From Saprospiraceae bacterium (lineage in GTDB: Bacteria; Bacteroidota; Bacteroidia; Chitinophagales; Saprospiraceae), in NCBI GenBank assembly GCA_019638455.1, contig JAHBTU010000002.1:1460501-1524500 (forward strand): 64,000 nucleotides of DNA, read 5' to 3'. Positions 61,082-64,000 of the stretch are shown here, in pieces. Numbering within the stretch: the first letter of the stretch is position 1; the number at the start of each line of letters is the position of its first letter. The notes under the pieces are model-generated. The model was not told the origin of the DNA. It made no database searches and worked only from the letters and a program-made list of their open reading frames with translations. A program made the position numbers and the translations under genes.

Positions 61082-61936
61082 ATGCCACGCGCCAGACCTA
61101 CCTACCTTTACGCCATCATCAGCGTTGCGCTGGTGCTCTACATTCTCGGTTTTTTTGCGCTGACTGCATTGCACGGGCGCAAGTTAGTGACCTTGTTCAA
61201 AGAAAAAGTGGATGTGTGGCTGGAATTTAAACCGGACACACCGCAATCGGAAGTGCCGCGCCTTATTGCCTCCATCCGTCAGCAACCTTTTGTGAAAACC
61301 GAAACGGTCACTTTCATCACCCGCGACCAAGCTGTGGCGGATATGAAACGGGAGCTTGGCGAGAACAGCCTGTTGGAAGACAACCCCGAGCTGCTCCGCG
61401 ATGTGATTCGATTCAACGTCCGCGCCGATTTTTTGAACAGCGACAGCCTTGCTGCATGGCGGGAGGCGCTCAAAGCGGATTCTTTCGTGGCCGACCTTTA
61501 CATAGAAGCTGCCAATGTCGGAAATGTGGGCAGAAACATTCAAAATCTTGGATTGATAGCATTAGGGCTTGGAATTTTGCTCATCTTTGCCGCCGTTACG
61601 CTCATTCACAACACCATCCGACTGGCGCTCTATTCCAACCGTTTTCTGATAAAAAATCAAGAACTGGTGGGCGCGTCCTGGGCTTTTATCAGCCGTCCGT
61701 ATATCCGCAAAGGCATAGCAAACGGCATGGTCAGCGCGGGGATTGCCATTGCGGCGCTGGTTGCTTCCCTGTGGTGGCTCTATTCCATGATGCCGGAGCT
61801 TCGGTATTTGCAAGACCTGAACGGCATTCTGGCAATGTTTGTCGGGCTAATCTTGCTGGGAGTGTTGATTTCTGGCATGAGCACTTTTTTTGTTGTCAAC
61901 AAATTCCTGCGTATGCGGGTGGACGATTTATACTGA
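61082..61936 (+). CDS. ftsX: Cell division protein FtsX
   Basis: Start at 61082 (MPRARPTYLYAIISVALVLY). The 284-residue protein has FtsX topology: an N-terminal helix, the extracellular loop domain (LVTLFKEKVDVWLEFKPDTP, then TFITRDQAVADMKRELGENS), and three C-terminal helices with the conserved inner-membrane part FAAVTLIHNTIRLALYSNRF and ELVGASWAFISRPYIRKGIA. With FtsE it controls peptidoglycan hydrolases at division. ftsE is not in this window. It runs directly into the DUF3098 gene. Confidence 0.95.
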   Translation: MPRARPTYLYAIISVALVLYILGFFALTALHGRKLVTLFKEKVDVWLEFKPDTPQSEVPRLIASIRQQPFVKTETVTFITRDQAVADMKRELGENSLLEDNPELLRDVIRFNVRADFLNSDSLAAWREALKADSFVADLYIEAANVGNVGRNIQNLGLIALGLGILLIFAAVTLIHNTIRLALYSNRFLIKNQELVGASWAFISRPYIRKGIANGMVSAGIAIAALVASLWWLYSMMPELRYLQDLNGILAMFVGLILLGVLISGMSTFFVVNKFLRMRVDDLY

Positions 61937-61938
61937 AA

Positions 61939-62319
61939 ATGGCAAAACAACAACAGCGGCCTCAACCCCGCCCTCAACAACAGCAAGCAAAAAGAACTGC
62001 GCCAACCCCCACACGCCGCAAGGAGAAACGCGACAATATCTTCACGGCAGGCAGTCGCGAGTTCATCTTTGGCCGTCAAAACTTCATCCTTTTTGGCATT
62101 GGGTTCGCTCTCATCATGGCGGGCCTCATCGCCATGACGGGAGGGTCCATGCCCGACCCGAAGGTGTGGGAGCCTGAACGCATTTACAGCTTCCGCCGCG
62201 TCACCTTGGCCCCTATCCTCATGGTGGCGGGTTTTATCACAATCATCTTTGGTATTTTCAAAAAAACTGATTCCTCGGCAATGCCCTCCGTGCCGCAAGA
62301 ACCTTCACAATCGGCATGA
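61939..62319 (+). CDS. DUF3098 membrane protein
   Basis: The 126-residue protein begins two bases after the FtsX stop codon. A Gln/Pro/Arg-rich cytoplasmic N-terminus precedes [20 protein letters not shown], then the conserved [20 protein letters not shown] and a second helix ([17 protein letters not shown]), the DUF3098 pattern. The family is found between ftsX and uppP in Bacteroidota. Function unknown; the position suggests envelope or division work. It overlaps uppP by 4 bases. Confidence 0.88.
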   Translation: MAKQQQRPQPRPQQQQAKRTAPTPTRRKEKRDNIFTAGSREFIFGRQNFILFGIGFALIMAGLIAMTGGSMPDPKVWEPERIYSFRRVTLAPILMVAGFITIIFGIFKKTDSSAMPSVPQEPSQSA

Positions 62320-63128
62320 ATCTTCTCCACGCCATCATCCTCGGCATCATTGAGGGACTGACGGAATTTTTGCCCGTGTCATCCACCGGGCATATCATCA
62401 TCGGCTCCACCGTCATGGGTATAGCGAGTCACCCATTTGTCAAAGTGTTCACCGTAGCCATACAATTTGGCACCATACTATCGGTGGTGGTGCTTTATTG
62501 GCGGCGCTTTTTTCAGAATTTTCAATTCTATCTGCGTCTTTTGGTGGCGTTCATGCCTGCCGCGGTATTTGGGCTTTTGTTCAAAAAATACATTGACGCG
62601 CTCCTCGAAAACATCGTGGTGGTAGCCGTCGCGCTCATCGCTGGCGGTGTGGTGTTTTTATTCATTGACGATTATTTTCGCCGGCGCAGTCGGCGCAACA
62701 CCTCCACGGACGACATCTCGCTTTCAAAGGCGCTGCGCATTGGCCTGTTTCAAGTTGTTTCGATGGTGCCCGGCGTGAGCCGCTCGGCAGCCACCATCAT
62801 CGGCGGGCTTACACAGGGGCTTTCTCCCAAAACAGCGGCGGAGTTTTCGTTTTTTCTCGCAGTGCCTACCATGTTCGCCGCCACCTGCAAATCGCTCTGG
62901 GACTACTCAAAAGAAGGCGGCTCGTTCTCTCAACACGACCTCATACTGTTGGCAGTGGGCAACGTGGTCGGGTTCGTCGTGGCTATGATTGCGATAAGAG
63001 CCTTCATCGGCTATCTCACCAAACACGGGTTCAAAGTATTTGGCTACTACCGCATCATAGTGGGCACTATCATCCTCCTTTTGTGGATGACAGGCTACTT
63101 TGAAGGCGTGGATGTGGGTAGTTTTTAG
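62316..63128 (+). CDS. uppP: Undecaprenyl-diphosphate phosphatase
   Basis: The 270-residue protein matches UppP/Bac[18 protein letters not shown] near the N-terminus (catalytic Glu/Ser/His) and [20 protein letters not shown] in the middle (Arg-rich phosphate site), with about 8 helices. It recycles the lipid carrier for peptidoglycan and polysaccharide. Start ATGA overlaps the DUF3098 stop, showing translational coupling. Confidence 0.96.
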   Translation: MNLLHAIILGIIEGLTEFLPVSSTGHIIIGSTVMGIASHPFVKVFTVAIQFGTILSVVVLYWRRFFQNFQFYLRLLVAFMPAAVFGLLFKKYIDALLENIVVVAVALIAGGVVFLFIDDYFRRRSRRNTSTDDISLSKALRIGLFQVVSMVPGVSRSAATIIGGLTQGLSPKTAAEFSFFLAVPTMFAATCKSLWDYSKEGGSFSQHDLILLAVGNVVGFVVAMIAIRAFIGYLTKHGFKVFGYYRIIVGTIILLLWMTGYFEGVDVGSF

Positions 63129-63447
63129 TGCCGCCCATCACCGCGCTTCATCGAAGTGCCATTGTGCCAAAATTTTGCATTTGCCCGAACAGCGTCACAC
63201 AGACGCGGAGTATCTTTGTTTTATTCGCTTTCCCGCCCGATTCGGCACATTGCCTCAACCTCCATAACTTTATTCAGGTAATTGTTAGAAAATCAATAAA
63301 ATGACGGGCATTGTCACTTGAAAGGCATAAAAAGAATTTCGCAAATGCCGTACTTCGCCCAATCAAATTGCCCCGTTTGCGCCCCATTTCCCGCCTTTTT
63401 TTCTTCCAACACCGATTTTTTCACTTTTCTAAATGCAACAGCTGCTT
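63129..63447. other. Intergenic gap of 319 bases
   Basis: Contains one TATCTTTG (63211-63218) fitting TAnnTTTG but without a -33 box at the right distance, some 230 bases before the next start. No gene or repeat was seen. Confidence 0.5.
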
Positions 63448-64000
63448 ATGAAACAATTTCTGCTCATCGTTCTTTTTCTTTTCCTCTATGGCGGAGTGAG
63501 GCTAAGTGCACAGTTTGGGGGCGCTTGCCCACCGGGGCAAGTGCAGAGCGCCCCTTTCTGCCAATCGGCTTGCGTTGCGTGCGATTTTGCCAATGGGTTT
63601 GAAGACAACACCTTCCTTCCCTTAGGCGCGCCGATAGACTTGAATTGCGCCAACGGCGGTAGCATCACCTTAAACAACCCCCGCTGGTATGCATTCATAG
63701 CTGGGCAATTGTCCCCCTTTATTCCGGTTTCGCTCAATATCAAGGCACTTCAGTGCCAAGGTGCCAGCACTTTGGAGGTGGCGATTATGGATGCTTGTCC
63801 CGGCGGTGGCTCTGGCCCACCTCCGACGGCTTTGGCTTGCGCCACGATTGACGCTGGCAACAGCAACATCACGGTGTCAGGCCTCACGCCCGGTCAAATC
63901 TACTACCTCGTTGTTGACGCCAATGGTTCACAGTGCAAGTTCACGGTGCAAGTGGCGCAAGGCGACCTCGCTCCCCCGCCCTTGGGCCCCCTCGGCAGCA
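63448..64000 (+). CDS. Secreted Cys-containing protein, 3' end cut by window edge
   Basis: The open frame from 63448 (MKQFLLIVLFLFLYGGVRLS) to the window end has 184 residues. An ATG five codons upstream is also possible. After the signal peptide come Cys-rich turns (GGACPPGQVQSAPFCQSACV) and beta-rich text (NNPRWYAFIAGQLSPFIPVS, CATIDAGNSNITVSGLTPGQ, IYYLVVDANGSQCKFTVQVA), like the N-terminal domains of large surface adhesin or PKD proteins of this group. The visible part has no catalytic motif. Confidence 0.75.
   Translation, partial: MKQFLLIVLFLFLYGGVRLSAQFGGACPPGQVQSAPFCQSACVACDFANGFEDNTFLPLGAPIDLNCANGGSITLNNPRWYAFIAGQLSPFIPVSLNIKALQCQGASTLEVAIMDACPGGGSGPPPTALACATIDAGNSNITVSGLTPGQIYYLVVDANGSQCKFTVQVAQGDLAPPPLGPLGS

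Overview
The window looks like chromosomal DNA of a member of the phylum Bacteroidota, probably of the Saprospiraceae type (inference). The signs are several type IX secretion (T9SS) C-terminal sorting domains, TAnnTTTG-type -7 promoter boxes with few Shine-Dalgarno sites, a CzcA pump fused to a TolC-like protein, a Bacteroidota histone H1-like protein, an FtsX-DUF3098-UppP gene string, and a CHAT/TPR protein. No rRNA or tRNA gene was recognised.

Layout. 1-9.8 kb: a truncated DUF2723 membrane protein, a beta-barrel protein, an M16 peptidase, a TerC protein, a coiled-coil membrane protein, an alpha-L-rhamnosidase remnant, a 7-copy 34-bp palindromic tandem array and a GH65-like enzyme. 9.9-17 kb: nested inverted-repeat elements, a small membrane protein, then a heavy-metal efflux operon (His-rich protein, CzcA-TolC fusion, adaptor). 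17-24.4 kb: histone-like protein, CoA transferase, AI-2E-type permease, Hsp20, a secreted sugar dehydrogenase and PEP carboxykinase. 24.5-31.2 kb: a possible signalling locus of a CHAT protease-like TPR protein and a tail-anchored secreted protein, divergent from a sigma factor and a membrane TPR/anti-sigma-like protein. 31.2-36 kb: repeats, a candidate non-coding RNA, a LOG-family protein, aroE, proline dehydrogenase and an orphan response regulator.

36.4-43.3 kb is the most striking part: a T9SS-secreted beta-helix gene is split by an IS630-family element, whose transposase gene is split by an IS1-flanked composite element, which contains a TonB-receptor fragment cut by a third, reversed IS1. 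Removing each layer with its target duplication restores the interrupted frames exactly at the two outer levels.

43.4-55.7 kb holds a tandem pair of secreted beta-propeller-like paralogs, a serine hydrolase, a TPR lipoprotein, a Kazal/PKD/dockerin/T9SS protein and an unknown helical protein. 56.4-63.1 kb is an envelope cluster: lipid A deacylase-like barrel, Wzz-like protein, O-antigen ligase-like protein, FtsX, DUF3098 and UppP. The window ends inside a secreted protein gene.

Between the genes lie at least four dispersed repeat families (R1-R4 below), some inserted into each other, plus several long palindromes. These and the nested insertion indicate active small-element turnover.
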